A stretch of 52,557 nt of DNA from Comamonadaceae bacterium PBBC2 (GTDB taxonomy: Bacteria > Pseudomonadota > Gammaproteobacteria > Burkholderiales > Burkholderiaceae_C), in contig NKIO01000020.1 in NCBI GenBank assembly GCA_002255935.1, positions 1-52,557 of the forward strand, written 5' to 3'. This document shows, one piece after another, positions 41,407 to 50,771 of the stretch. Below the pieces are notes generated by a model. That model saw only the letters and a program-made list of their open reading frames with translations. It was not told the DNA's origin and made no database searches. Numbering within the stretch: the stretch's first letter is position 1; every line of letters starts with the position of its first letter. Both the position numbers and the translations under genes were made by a program.

Positions 41407-42243
41407 TTAAAACGCCAGATTTTGACCTTCGGTCATGGGCACCACTTTGACCTCGCTGCCTTTCATGGCGTTTTGGAATTCTTCCAGCGTGCCTTTGGCC
41501 AAGGGGTTGGAGTTGTAGTGCATCGGAATGACCATCTTCGGTTTGATCCAGGTGCGCGCTGCAAACGCCGCGTCATCGGGGTCCATGGTGAAGTTGCCGC
41601 CGATGGGCATCAAGACCAAATCGGGCTTGTAGCGCTCGGTGATGAACTTCATATCGCCGAACAAGCCGGTATCGCCCATGTGCCAGATTTTGAAACCGTT
41701 TTCCAACTCGATGATGTAGCCCACGGCTTCACCTGCGGGGTGCGACTCGAGCTTTTCGGTGGCTGGGTTTTTCCAGACCAACAGCGAGGAATGTTCGGCT
41801 TGCACAGCGGTGACTTTGATCCCGGGCAGCGGCTTGACGCTGCCGGTTTTGTTGAAGCGGTGCGTCAACTCAGCGGGCATGATGCCCAGCGTGACCAAAG
41901 GCGTGATCATGTCGGCCGGTCCATACAACACGGTTTTGTGCATCTTGGCCAATGCGGGGGCGTCGCCAATGTGGTCCACGTGTGCGTGCGTGACCAGCAA
42001 CAAATCCACTTTGCCCAAAGCGGCAATGTCCGCTTTGATGGGGGCGGGGGTTTTGGGGCCACCGGTCAACCAGGGGTCAATCACAATGGTTTTTCCACCG
42101 GGGGACTTGATGCGAAAGCCCGCTTGACCCAGCCACAAAAGCTCGGTTTTGGCGCCGGCGGGGACACTGGCTGTTTGTGCAAATGCAGACATGCTGAGGG
42201 CGCACAAAGCCCATGCGATCGTTTGACGGATGAAAGTTTTCAT
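41407..42243 (-). CDS. Exported metallo-beta-lactamase-fold hydrolase
   Basis: 278 residues. A signal peptide (FIRQTIAWALCALSMSAFAQ) precedes an MBL domain with VTHAHVDHIGD (zinc His/Asp set), HMGDTGLFGDM and a late VIPMHYN. This resembles the UPF0173 family, with an added signal peptide that sends it to the periplasm. Substrate unknown. The binding-protein gene follows directly on the same strand. Confidence 0.87.
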   Translation of the reverse strand: MKTFIRQTIAWALCALSMSAFAQTASVPAGAKTELLWLGQAGFRIKSPGGKTIVIDPWLTGGPKTPAPIKADIAALGKVDLLLVTHAHVDHIGDAPALAKMHKTVLYGPADMITPLVTLGIMPAELTHRFNKTGSVKPLPGIKVTAVQAEHSSLLVWKNPATEKLESHPAGEAVGYIIELENGFKIWHMGDTGLFGDMKFITERYKPDLVLMPIGGNFTMDPDDAAFAARTWIKPKMVIPMHYNSNPLAKGTLEEFQNAMKGSEVKVVPMTEGQNLAF

Positions 42244-42431
42244 GTGGAACTCCTGGAAGCCTGAGCGTGCCCCTTTTGTGAACGGACATGGCTAGGGATA
42301 ACCCGAGAAATCGCCCAGAAGCTGGCGTTTCAGTCACGTTCAGGACAAGTCTGCCGTTTGTCGCAAGCGGCTCAGCCGCGCATCGTGTTTAGGCGTGGAA
42401 TAGACAACCTATCGTTCCACGGAGTTGAGCC
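42244..42431. promoter_or_regulatory. Divergent promoter region
   Basis: 188 bp between the leftward MBL-fold gene and the rightward ModA-like gene. It must hold both promoters; no clear operator or riboswitch is seen. Ribosome binding sites are ccaggag before the MBL start and cggag before the ModA-like start. Confidence 0.4.
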
Positions 42432-43208
42432 ATGTCATTTTTCTTCCATGCCCAAGTGCGCCATGCAGCAGCTGCGCTGGCGGTGGCCTTGTCGCTGGTC
42501 TTGCCCGCGCATGCGGCTGGGCTGCTTGTGTGGAGCGCAGGGGCCGTCAAACCCGCATTGGAAGAGTTGGCCCCCCAGTTTGAAAAGGCCTCGGGTTGGC
42601 AGTTGACGGTGCAATACGCCCCCGTGGGGGTCTTGATGCGCCGATTGGCCGAAGGCACGCAACCGGACGTCCTCATCCTGTCTGCCGATGTGGTCCAAGA
42701 GGTGGAGACCAAAGGCTGGGTGCCTCGCGGCACGGCCACGCCTTTGGGCAGCGTGGGGGTGGGCATTGCCATTAAACAAGGCGCGGCCTTGCCCGATGTC
42801 TCAAGCCCTGATGCTTTGCGAAAAACCTTGTTGGCCGCCCAAACACTGACCTACATGGATCCGCAAAAAGGCACCAGCGGTAAACACTTTGCGAGCGTAC
42901 TGGAGCAGCTGGGCATCGCAGATCAGGTCCGAGCCAAAACCACCTTGGGCGATCTCGGCTATGTGTTGGAGCCCGTGGCGCGTGGAGAAATTGAAATGGG
43001 GGTGCAGCAAATCACGGAGATCTTGCCCGTGAACGGCGCGGTGCTGGTGGGACCCTTGCCCCCATCACTCCAGAAGATCACCACTTATTCGATCATGGCA
43101 ACGGTCAAGGCAGGCGATATGGCCGCGGCCAGCCAGTTGCGCAAGTTCTTGCAAACACCCGAGGCCACAGCCATTTTCAAACGCAAAGGCTTCATGGTGG
43201 ATCGCTGA
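42432..43208 (+). CDS. ModA-like periplasmic molybdate-type binding protein
   Basis: 258 residues. Signal peptide (AALAVALSLVLPAHAAG), then the type 2 binding fold with LLVWSAGAVKPALEELAPQFEK, LAEGTQPDVLILSADVVQ, MDPQKGTSGKHFASVLEQLG and a C-terminal ATAIFKRKGF. This is the ModA pattern. No modB or modC gene is adjacent, and the binding residues were not checked, so molybdate as ligand is an inference. Confidence 0.82.
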   Translation: MSFFFHAQVRHAAAALAVALSLVLPAHAAGLLVWSAGAVKPALEELAPQFEKASGWQLTVQYAPVGVLMRRLAEGTQPDVLILSADVVQEVETKGWVPRGTATPLGSVGVGIAIKQGAALPDVSSPDALRKTLLAAQTLTYMDPQKGTSGKHFASVLEQLGIADQVRAKTTLGDLGYVLEPVARGEIEMGVQQITEILPVNGAVLVGPLPPSLQKITTYSIMATVKAGDMAAASQLRKFLQTPEATAIFKRKGFMVDR

Positions 43209-43222
43209 TGGACCCAAAGAAA

Positions 43223-43257
43223 AAGCCCCTGCACGTGAGTGCAGGGGCTTGTCTTTT
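43223..43257. terminator. Strong two-way terminator between ModA-like gene and tRNA-Asn
   Basis: aagcccctgcac-gtga-gtgcaggggctt is a perfect 12-bp stem with A's on the left and T's on the right. It can end both the rightward ModA-like transcript and the leftward tRNA transcript. Confidence 0.93.
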
Positions 43258-43258
43258 T

Positions 43259-43334
43259 TGGCTCCTCAACCTGGGCTCGAACCAGGGACCTACGGATTAA
43301 CAGTCCGGCGCTCTACCGACTGAGCTATTGAGGA
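43259..43334 (-). tRNA. tRNA-Asn (GTT)
   Basis: Reading leftward: tcctcaatagctcagtcgg, then an anticodon arm with ctgttaatc (anticodon GTT at 43301-43299), a T-arm with ggttcgag, and acceptor ttgagga pairing with the 5' end. CCA is encoded (43261-43259). A -10 box tataat lies at 43351-43346 in front of it. Confidence 0.97.
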
Positions 43335-43376
43335 ACAATACGTAAATTATAGCGTCATTTTTGGGGGCTTTTGAGA

Positions 43377-43410
43377 GGGGAGCGCAGATTTTTGAAAAAT
43401 CTTGCGCCCC
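43377..43410 (-). terminator. Hairpin after the TonB receptor gene
   Basis: ggggcgcaagattttt and aaaaatctgcgctcccc (reading leftward) form a long stem just past the receptor's stop at 43416. It lacks a clean T-run but is well placed to end the receptor transcript before tRNA-Asn. Confidence 0.6.
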
Positions 43411-43415
43411 TGATT

Positions 43416-45573
43416 TCAGAAGCTGGCTTTGACCGCTAAACGCAGTGTGCGCGGTGCGCCAGGGTAGAGGTAATAGTGGCCAAATTGTTTGGGTGATTCA
43501 CGCCAGTAATGGCGGTCTGCCAAGTTGTCGATGGCCAGCGTCCACTGTGTGCGGGTGCCCTCGATTCGCGTGTCGTAATGCGTGGCGAAGTCCACAGTGG
43601 TCCACGCGCAAGCTGCTGCGCAGGCCGGGCACTGCGGTGAAGCGGTATTGGGCCAAGGCACGCAGGGTCATGCGCGGCACGTTCAAGGCGGTTTGGCCGT
43701 TGATGGTCGGATCAATTTCTGCGTTTTGGCGTTTGGCATCGATCCATGCGGCGTTCACGTCGCCATTCCACTGACCATGCGTGAGGCCACCGGACAGCTC
43801 CAGGCCGCGGTGGTGTGCTTGACCGTCAATTTGGCGGGTGCAGACTTCGCCGTTGACGTCACACGCGTCTGCGGACTGTGGCCGAGTGATGTCAAAGACC
43901 GTGGCTTGCCAGCGTGTGGATGCGGTGTGGTGCTTGATGCCCAATTCGAATTGTTTGCTGCGCAATGCAGGAAGTGCTTGTCCGGCGTTGGTGTAGCTTG
44001 GCTTATTGGGTGTGACACCGAGCTCAACACCTTGACCATAACTGGCATAGGCTAGAAGTTCAGGTGACAACTGCTGAGAAACAGCAAGCCAAGGCGTGGT
44101 GACGTGCCCGTTGGCGGTTGTCGGGTTCGTGCCTGGTGCCGGTGTGCAGACATAGTTGTCATCACAGATGGCATTTTCCGAACTTTGCCGCTTGTATTGC
44201 GTATGACGAACGCCCATCCAGACCGTGGTTGCCGTGGGCAATGTGATGCGATCGCTCAGAGCCAATTCCGTGCTGTATTCGGATCGGTTGACATTGGGGT
44301 AGGACAAGGTGGGATCGGAATCGGTGGTGAAGCCTCCACCTGTGCTGCCTTCGCCGACCAGGTTGTAGGCTTGCAAAGGCGGCAAGCGGTCGAGTTGCCT
44401 GAACCGCATGATGGATGCGCTGAAGTCATGCTTGGTGTTGCCCCATGCACTACTGCCGGAAATTTCAGTTTTCACGGCATCGATCTTGCGGCGCTCGTTG
44501 TCGCTGCGGAAGTCGTAGAGGTCGAACTTGCCATCAGCGCTGTAACGATCACACAGTGCCGGCGCGTTGACGTCGCTGCCATAGCAGTTATGGCCCATGG
44601 CAAAAGTCAGTCTGTCATCCGTCTTCAAACGTTGCGCACCATAGCTGGTCGTCCACAGCCAACCATCGCCCAGGCTTTGCTTGAAGCGCACCGAGCCGGT
44701 CGTCCCAGCAAACACGCCGGGCACCGACCAGCTTTGGCGGGTCAGGTTGGTTTTGCCATCCACAGGCGCTGGCAATTGGTTGCCCAACAAGCTGTAGCCA
44801 TTGACCCCCATCTGTTGCCGCTCGCTTTTTTCGATTTCCCATTCGAGCTTGCTGTCGGCCGAGATACGCCAGTCCATGGCCAGGGCGATCAGATTGCGGT
44901 GGCCTTGGGTGTTGCGGATGTAGGGGTTCAGGTCTTCATACGCCGCATTGAAGCGGTAGCCAAATTCTTTGGTCTCTCCCAAGCGACCGCCCAAGTCCAG
45001 CGCCACACTGCTGCTTTGGCCTGGGCCGTAGCTGGCGCTCACGCTGCGGATCACCTCGTCGTTGCCGCTGGGGGCACGCTTGACCACGTAGTTGACCAAA
45101 CCGCCCGGTGCACTGGTGCCCGCTTGGATACCGCTGGTGCCTTTGAACAACTCGATGCGTTCTTTGTTGTCCATGCCAATCATGGTCTCGGCCGAAATCG
45201 GCAAGCCTTCGCGGCGGTAGTTGTAGCGGTTGTCCAAGGTGTAGCCACGCACGCTCAAACTGTCCCAGTACGCTGGCGAGTTGTAGCTGTCGGCCACACT
45301 GGCGTCCAGTCGCAGGGCGTCTGAGACGCGCTGCGCGCCAATGTCTTGCAGCACTTGGCGGTCAAAGCTGATGGCGCTGTAAGGCGCTTTGCTCAAAGGC
45401 ACATCGCCAAACCCGCTCACTTGCGAGGGGGCGGTGTCGGTGATGGTGATTTCGTTGGCACTTTGCGCTTGGGCCCAACCCGCAGTGAGCAAGGCCACTG
45501 CACTGGCCAGTCGGCTGGCACGAAAAACAAAACGGTCCTGAGACCGGCGAGAGACGGGCGAAAAAAATGCCAC
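43416..45573 (-). pseudogene. TonB-dependent receptor, frameshifted near the C-terminus; under a TPP riboswitch
   Basis: The main frame runs from the GTG at 45573 (gaagga upstream) to 43498, 691 residues: signal peptide (ASAVALLTAGWAQAQ), plug domain (SDALRLDASVADSYNSPAYW, SVRGYTLDNRYNYRREGLP, APGGLVNYVVKRAP) and most of a barrel. Near 43,595-43,620 the sequence jumps frame: after GLRSSLRVD the natural barrel end (WTTVDFATHYDTRIEG to LAIDNLADRHYW and a final Phe) continues in another frame to 43416. The normal segment between these parts seems to be missing, so a small deletion rather than a one-base change is likely. The upstream TPP riboswitch suggests thiamine or a precursor as cargo, although the plug looks like that of siderophore receptors. 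Confidence 0.85.
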
Positions 45574-45649
45574 AACGTTTCCTTCAACGCAATGGCAGGT
45601 CGGCTGGCTGGGAACGCAATGTGCACAGAGACATGGACCGTTCTTTTGA

Positions 45650-45740
45650 CAAGCTTCCCTGCGCGAGGATTACCTCAATCAGGTTCAAAGGGACTTTCTC
45701 AGTCGAAGACCTCACGGCCTTCAACACCCCTAGCGGATGC
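45650..45740 (-). promoter_or_regulatory. TPP riboswitch (THI box)
   Basis: Reading leftward, the conserved parts come in order: ctaggggtg (45733-45725), ctgaga (45702-45697), ccctttgaacctgatt, ggtaat and cgcagggaa (ending near 45654). These are the pyrimidine- and pyrophosphate-sensor loops of the thiamine pyrophosphate riboswitch. It ends about 77 bases before the GTG of the TonB receptor, so uptake would be shut off when TPP is plentiful. Confidence 0.93.
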
Positions 45741-45819
45741 CACAACGCTTGAGCGGTGTGGCGGGCGGATTCTACAGCAGGCGGTTTGCTTGTGTGCGAG
45801 TGAGCCGTCGCCCTAGACC

Positions 45820-45892
45820 TGTAGGAGCTTGCCCTGCAAGCGAAATGCCTGCGCACCACCATGGTCAGATCGCCAGCAGGGCTGGCTCCTGC
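45820..45892. repeat. REP-like palindromic repeat, copy 1
   Basis: tgtaggagcttgccctgcaa at one end and gccagcagggctggctcctg at the other are imperfect inverted repeats around a short centre. The element is almost identical to copy 2, including the centre (gaaatgcctgcgcaccacca). Confidence 0.88.
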
Positions 45893-45928
45893 AAAAACAG
45901 CCTTTAACGTGGTTACACGCCCCTCACC

Positions 45929-46002
45929 TGTAGGAGCTTGCCCTGCAAGCGAAATGCCTGCGCACCACCATGGTCAGATCGCCAGCAGGGCTGGCTCCTA
46001 CA
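45929..46002. repeat. REP-like palindromic repeat, copy 2
   Basis: Same arms as copy 1 (tgtaggagcttgcc ... ggctggctcctaca), 36 bp after it. The two form a direct tandem pair in the gap between the riboswitch and the ferredoxin-NADP reductase gene. Confidence 0.88.
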
Positions 46003-46020
46003 CAACAAACGTTGAAGGGC

Positions 46021-47064
46021 TTAAACGCCCAAGCGCTTGTGCAGCAGCGTTGACGTGGTCGTGTACTGCAGCAGGGTTTTTTCGGCGGGGCGCAACAAAG
46101 CCACAGCGCCAAAAGCGGCCAAGGTGGCCTCGTGGAAGCCGCACAGGATCAGCTTCTTCTTGCCAGGGTAGGTGTTGATGTCGCCCACGGCAAAAATGCC
46201 CGGCTCCGAGGTGCCGAAGTTTTCGGTGTTGACCACCAGTTGTTTGCGCTCCATGGCCAGGCCCCATTGCGCAATCGCCCCCAGTTTGGGCGACAGGCCC
46301 AGGCAGGTCTGCAACACATCCAAGGGCAACCATTCCGACTCGCCTTGGGGGTTGAGCAATTCCAAGGCTTCCAGACGGCCCGCAGCACGGCGCAAGCCTG
46401 TGGGCTGGCCGGGCACAAAGCGCATGCGGCCTGCTGCGCAGGCCTCGCGCATCAGGGCGACGCGCTCGGGCTGGGCGGTAAATTGGTCACGCCGGTGCAA
46501 GAGCGTGATGCTGGCGGCGCCGCCGCCCAGTGCAGCTTGATCGCATGCGTCCAGGCAGGTTTGCAATGCGGCGTCGCCGTCACCGGCCACCACCAGGTGC
46601 TGGCCTTTCCAGCGTGTGGGGTCAGCCTCGTGGGCAAAAACCTGCGTGCCGTGGAAATCCTCCAGCCCGTCGAGCACCAGCTGGCGAGGCACAAAAGCGC
46701 CCACGCCCGCGGCCAAGAAAACGGTGGACGCGATGAAGGCGCTGCCCGCGGTGGTTTCCACCAGCAGCCGGCCATCGGCTTGACGCTCCAGGCCAGAGAC
46801 CAGCTGGCTCAAATGAAGTGTGGGTTTAAAGGGCGCCATTTGCAGCTGCAAACGCTGCACCAGTTCGCGGCCGGTGCACACCGCAATGCCGGGGATGTCG
46901 TATATCGGTTTGTCTGCGTACAACTCGGCGCATTGGCCGCCCACATGGGGCAGGGCATCGACCACATGGCAAGCGATGCCTTGCAGGCCGAGCTGGAACA
47001 CCTGGAACAGACCCACGGGGCCGGCGCCGATGACCAGTGCTTCGGTTTCAATGCGTGATGACAT
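46021..47064 (-). CDS. Ferredoxin-NADP reductase (thioredoxin-reductase-like type)
   Basis: About 347 residues from the ATG at 47064. FAD-binding ALVIGAGPVGLFQVFQLG at the N-terminus, GGQCAELYADKPIYDIPG, NADPH-binding VVAGDGDAALQT (around 160) and the second FAD motif GIFAVGDINTYPGKKKL near the end. The CxxC pair of thioredoxin reductases is absent, which marks the ferredoxin-reductase branch. The ferredoxin gene ends 57 bp upstream on the same strand, a likely partner. Confidence 0.92.
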   Translation of the reverse strand: MSSRIETEALVIGAGPVGLFQVFQLGLQGIACHVVDALPHVGGQCAELYADKPIYDIPGIAVCTGRELVQRLQLQMAPFKPTLHLSQLVSGLERQADGRLLVETTAGSAFIASTVFLAAGVGAFVPRQLVLDGLEDFHGTQVFAHEADPTRWKGQHLVVAGDGDAALQTCLDACDQAALGGGAASITLLHRRDQFTAQPERVALMREACAAGRMRFVPGQPTGLRRAAGRLEALELLNPQGESEWLPLDVLQTCLGLSPKLGAIAQWGLAMERKQLVVNTENFGTSEPGIFAVGDINTYPGKKKLILCGFHEATLAAFGAVALLRPAEKTLLQYTTTSTLLHKRLGV

Positions 47065-47121
47065 GGCTTGCTCTAAAAAAAATGGCCGAACAATTCGGCC
47101 ATGGTGCATCGCGGTGGGCGA

Positions 47122-47451
47122 TCAGCGGATCAATTCGCCCAGTTTGCCGGTTTTGTCTTTCCACTCGTCGGCGGTGGCCAGAGGGGCTTTGCGTTTGGTG
47201 ATGCTCTTCCAGGTGGGCAGCAAGGCCAATTCGGCGTTGATTTGGGTCATGTGCTGCTGGTCGGCCGGCAGGTCTTCCTCGGCGTAGATCGCGTTGACCG
47301 GGCACTCGGGGATGCACACTGCGCAGTCGATGCATTCATCGGGGTCGATCGTCAGGAAGTTGGGGCCTTCGCGGAAGCAGTCCACAGGGCAAACGTCCAC
47401 ACAGTCGGTGTATTTGCACTGGATACAGGATTCGGAAACAACGTGGGTCAT
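47122..47451 (-). CDS. fdxA: 7Fe-type ferredoxin (FdxA-like)
   Basis: 109 residues from the ATG at 47451. [18 protein letters not shown] and [15 protein letters not shown] carry Cys for a [3Fe-4S] and a [4Fe-4S] cluster, followed by the C-terminal extension typical of FdxA ([19 protein letters not shown]). It carries electrons at low potential, probably exchanged with the reductase encoded downstream. Confidence 0.93.
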   Translation of the reverse strand: MTHVVSESCIQCKYTDCVDVCPVDCFREGPNFLTIDPDECIDCAVCIPECPVNAIYAEEDLPADQQHMTQINAELALLPTWKSITKRKAPLATADEWKDKTGKLGELIR

Positions 47452-47560
47452 GATGGACTCGGAAAATGGTGCTGCGCAATCAGAAATGCGCGGAAAGTTC
47501 AATTTTAAAGGAGATCGCTTGTCCCTGTGGGCCAACTGCCAGTGATGACGGGCATTTTGC

Positions 47561-47630
47561 AGTTGCGCGCCCTGCAACCGTTGGCCTGTTGGCGACTTGA
47601 TTCAAATCGCCAGCAGGGCTGGCTCCCACA
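47561..47630. repeat. REP-like palindromic repeat, copy 3 (degenerate)
   Basis: The right arm is clear (atcgccagcagggctggctc then ccaca, about 47606-47630); the left arm (cgccctgcaaccg) is weakened. It lies between the cysN stop and fdxA. Confidence 0.6.
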
Positions 47631-47644
47631 AAGAAGGGCTGTTT

Positions 47645-48925
47645 TCAATGGACCAACACGGCCCCGGACGTTTTGTGGGTGGCCGTGTCCACCAGCACCA
47701 GGGCGCCCAGGACGCGGGACTGGGCAAAAGGCAGGGTGACCAAAGGCTCTTGGAAGGCCAGTGTCACATGGCCAATCGCGTTGGGGGCCAGCTCGGTGGC
47801 TTCTTCCTCGGCCAGGGTGTTCACGTTCAGGCGGTGCACCACACGCTGCACCTTCACTTTGACCCAGCGGTGGCCGTGCAGTGCCCAGTACAGGCGCCCT
47901 GCCACCAAAGGTTCGTCGTCCATCCAGGCGATGGTGGTGTTCAGCTGGCGCTGGCCTTCAGGGGCACCTTCGGAAGACAAGAGCCAGTCGCCACGCGACA
48001 CGTCCACCTCGCGGTCGAGCACGATGCCGGCGCTGTGGCCAGCGGCCTTGCCCTGCGGCTGGCGGGTGGCCGACAGCACCTGGGACACCACAGCGGTCTG
48101 ACCGCTGGGGAAGACCTTGACGGTTTGGCCGGGCTCGATGCTGCCGGTGGCCACGCGGCCCCAGAACACGCGGCGGCCCTGGGTGGTGACGCCAGAGTCG
48201 TGGAACTTCTCGACCCATTGGACCGGGAAGCTGAAGGCCACATCGGTCTCAGCTGGCGTCACAGGCAGGTCTTCGAGGATGCTCAAAAGGCTGGGGCCGG
48301 TGTAGCCGCACCAGTCAGGCTGGCCATTGTTTTCTTTGTCCACGACGTTCCAGCCCTTCAGCGCCGACACGGGCACCATGGCGGTCACTGGGATGCCCGC
48401 CTCTTGGGCAAACTTTTCCAAGGCACCCGCAATGTTTTTGTACGCCACAGCGGCATCGGCCACGGCATCGAGCTTGTTGATGGCGAACACGATGGACGGC
48501 ACCCGCAGCAAATTGACCAGCAGCGAGTGGCGGCGGGTTTGCGGCAGCAGTTGCAAATCGGGGTTGGCCCAGTCGAGCTTGATGGCATCGACCAGCACCA
48601 CGGCGGCGTCGGCACTCGAGGCGGCCGTGACCATGTTGCGGGTGTACTGCTCGTGGCCGGGCGCGTCACCGATGATGAACTTGCGCGCTTCGGTGTTGAA
48701 GTAGCGGTAGGCCACGTCGATGGTGATGCCTTGCTCGCGCTCGGCAGACAGACCGTCGGTCAGCAGGGCCAAATCGGTTTCGCCCGAGCGCTGCACACCC
48801 GCCAAGTGGTCTTGCAGCACGGCCTTTGTGTCCACCAGCAGGCGGCCAATCAGCGTGCTCTTGCCATCGTCGACGGACCCACAGGTGATGAACTTGAGGG
48901 CAGAAAAGTGTTGGTTGTTGCTCAT
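47645..48925 (-). CDS. cysN: Sulfate adenylyltransferase large subunit (GTPase)
   Basis: 426 residues. The elongation-factor-like GTPase domain has GSVDDGKSTLIGRLL (P-loop), EQGITIDVAYRYF (switch I), DAPGHEQYTRNMV (switch II) and INKLDAV. Two beta-barrel domains follow. With CysD it makes adenosine phosphosulfate from ATP and sulfate, driven by GTP. There is no fused CysC kinase, in line with a CysH that uses APS directly. The start at 48925 is 16 bp after the cysD stop. Confidence 0.95.
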   Translation of the reverse strand: MSNNQHFSALKFITCGSVDDGKSTLIGRLLVDTKAVLQDHLAGVQRSGETDLALLTDGLSAEREQGITIDVAYRYFNTEARKFIIGDAPGHEQYTRNMVTAASSADAAVVLVDAIKLDWANPDLQLLPQTRRHSLLVNLLRVPSIVFAINKLDAVADAAVAYKNIAGALEKFAQEAGIPVTAMVPVSALKGWNVVDKENNGQPDWCGYTGPSLLSILEDLPVTPAETDVAFSFPVQWVEKFHDSGVTTQGRRVFWGRVATGSIEPGQTVKVFPSGQTAVVSQVLSATRQPQGKAAGHSAGIVLDREVDVSRGDWLLSSEGAPEGQRQLNTTIAWMDDEPLVAGRLYWALHGHRWVKVKVQRVVHRLNVNTLAEEEATELAPNAIGHVTLAFQEPLVTLPFAQSRVLGALVLVDTATHKTSGAVLVH

Positions 48926-48941
48926 GTCTTTTTCTCCCTGA

Positions 48942-49775
48942 TCAGAAATAGCCGTCTTTTTTGCGCTTCTCCATCGAAGCCTCGGACGTCTTGTCGTCCA
49001 TGCGGGTCGCGCCGCGCTCGCTCACATCAGCCGCCAGTGTCTCGATCACGATTTGCTCAGGCGTGGCCGCAGTGCTCTCGACCGGGCAGGTGCAGGTGAT
49101 GTCGCCCACCGTGCGGAATCGCACGTCGCGCACCACCACTTCTTCACCGTCTTTGGGCGGTGTCAACTCGGTCACGGGCACCAAGAGGCCCCGGCGGTCG
49201 GGGAACACGCGAAAGTGCTCACCGGGCTGCAGCTTGTGGTTGAACAGCGTCCACAGCTCGGGGCGCTGCGCCTTGGGCTGCCACTGGCCAAAGCTGTCGC
49301 GGTGCGAAAAGATGCGCTCTTTGGCGCGGGCCTTTTCTTCGTCGCGGCGGGCGCCGCCGATCAGTGCATCAAAGCGGAACTCTTCAATCGCTTCGAGCAG
49401 CGTGACCGACTGGTGTACGTTGCGGCTCTCGCCGGGGTGGGCCAGGCGCACGGTGCCACGCTTCATGGAGTCTTCGACGCTGCGCACGATCAGCTCTGCG
49501 CCCAGTTCTTTGGCGCGCAAGTCACGGAAATCGGTCACTTCTTGGAAGTTGTGACCGGTGTCGATCATCAAGAGCGGGTAAGGCAGTCGGCCCGCGCCAA
49601 AAGCCTTTTCGGCGCACTTGAGCATGACCAAGGAGTCCTTGCCGCCCGAAAACAACAGGGTGGGGCGCTCGAAGGCGGCGGCAACTTCGCGCAGGATGAA
49701 GATCGTCTCTTCTTCCAGCGCATCCAGGTGGCTGTTGCTCAGGGTGTGCAACTCGTTTTGTGTCATGGCGTTCAT
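48942..49775 (-). CDS. cysD: Sulfate adenylyltransferase small subunit
   Basis: 277 residues. The PP-loop ATP site is LFSGGKDSLVML, followed by DTGHNFQEVTDFRD and the GGARRDEEKARAKERIFSHRD segment. It transfers the adenylyl group from ATP to sulfate. Start ATG at 49775; an internal ATG at 49766 is also possible. Followed by cysN in the same transcript. Confidence 0.95.
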   Translation of the reverse strand: MNAMTQNELHTLSNSHLDALEEETIFILREVAAAFERPTLLFSGGKDSLVMLKCAEKAFGAGRLPYPLLMIDTGHNFQEVTDFRDLRAKELGAELIVRSVEDSMKRGTVRLAHPGESRNVHQSVTLLEAIEEFRFDALIGGARRDEEKARAKERIFSHRDSFGQWQPKAQRPELWTLFNHKLQPGEHFRVFPDRRGLLVPVTELTPPKDGEEVVVRDVRFRTVGDITCTCPVESTAATPEQIVIETLAADVSERGATRMDDKTSEASMEKRKKDGYF

Positions 49776-49792
49776 GTGCGTTCTTCGTTTTC

Positions 49793-49867
49793 TGTAGGAG
49801 CCAGCCCTGCTGGCGATTCACTTGACAGTGGTCTGCTGGGCAATCGCTTGCAAGGCAAGCTCCCATA
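49793..49867. repeat. REP-like palindromic repeat, copy 4
   Basis: tgtaggagccagccctgctg at the left and ttgcaaggcaagctcccata at the right. It has the opposite orientation to copies 1, 2 and 6 and lies between cysH and cysD. Confidence 0.88.
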
Positions 49868-49929
49868 GACCCGCTTTCTTCGTTTGGCTGTAGAGGGGCA
49901 CCACTGCCGGTGATGGTTGGGAAATTTTT

Positions 49930-50685
49930 TTAATTCTTGACGTGCAACCCGCACTCCTTGGCCGCCTCGTCCTCCCACCACCAGCGGCCAGCGCGAAACT
50001 CTTCGCCCAGGCTGATGGCCCGGGTGCAAGGCGCGCAGCCGATGCTCGGGAAAAACTGGTCGTGCAGCGGGTTGTAGTCCACTTGGTTTGTGGCGATGTA
50101 GTGCCACACGTCGCCCCAAGTCCACTTCGCCAGTGGGTTGAATTTGGCCAGGCCTTTGGTGGCTTCTTCGCTGGTATCGAGCAAAGGCACTTCAGCACGG
50201 GCGGTGGATTGCTCTTGGCGCAGGCCGGTAATCCAAGCGCGTTGGCCTGTCAAGGCGCGGGCCAGTGGCGCCATCTTGCGCACGCCGCAGCAGGCTTTGC
50301 GCTGCTCGATCGATTTGTACATCGCGTCTTGGCCTTGGTCGCGCACGAACTGGATCACCGATTCCTGCACCGGGCGGTACACCACGATGGGCGCACGCGA
50401 ATGCGCCTGGGTGCGCTCCAGCAGGGCCAGTGTCTCGGTGTGCAGCGCGCCGGTCTCCAGCACAAAGACCGGAATGTCCAGCTGCAGGCTGTTGATCAGG
50501 TGTGTGATCACCACGTCTTCGGCACCCAGGCTGGAGGCTTGGGTCACGGGGGTGAACTCGGCGGCGGCGCGTTGCAGCAAAGCCTGGGTCTCGGCCAACT
50601 TGGCGGCAAAGTCGGCGCTGGCCTTGGCGTTTTGCTCGGTGGCCTTGAGCGGTGCGTTGCGGGAAGAAATCAAGGAGGAAGTCAT
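49930..50685 (-). CDS. cysH: Adenylyl-sulfate (APS) reductase, CysH family
   Basis: About 251 residues from the ATG at 50685; the open frame continues upstream to 50757, but only through repeat sequence. The KACCGVRK and GCAPCTRA pairs (CC and CxxC) bind a [4Fe-4S] cluster, which distinguishes APS reductases from the cluster-free PAPS enzymes. The catalytic Cys of the C-terminal ECGLHV is present. It reduces APS to sulfite with thioredoxin, so no CysC kinase is needed. Confidence 0.94.
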   Translation of the reverse strand: MTSSLISSRNAPLKATEQNAKASADFAAKLAETQALLQRAAAEFTPVTQASSLGAEDVVITHLINSLQLDIPVFVLETGALHTETLALLERTQAHSRAPIVVYRPVQESVIQFVRDQGQDAMYKSIEQRKACCGVRKMAPLARALTGQRAWITGLRQEQSTARAEVPLLDTSEEATKGLAKFNPLAKWTWGDVWHYIATNQVDYNPLHDQFFPSIGCAPCTRAISLGEEFRAGRWWWEDEAAKECGLHVKN

Positions 50686-50696
50686 GTTCGTGTTTT

Positions 50697-50766
50697 GGTA
50701 GGAGCCAGCCTGCTGGCGATCAAGCCGGTGGTTTGCGGCGCATCGCTTACCGGGCAAGCTCCTACA
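50697..50766. repeat. REP-like palindromic repeat, copy 5
   Basis: ggtaggagccagcctgctgg at the left and cttaccgggcaagctcctac at the right, in the same orientation as copy 4. It fills the gap between the DUF934 gene and cysH. Confidence 0.85.
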
Positions 50767-50771
50767 GGGCC

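Noticed and set aside
45816..46005. A CRISPR array from the tandem repeats
   Set aside because: Only two tandem copies, each a 70-bp palindrome, with other copies scattered and in both orientations and no cas genes nearby; REP-like elements explain them.
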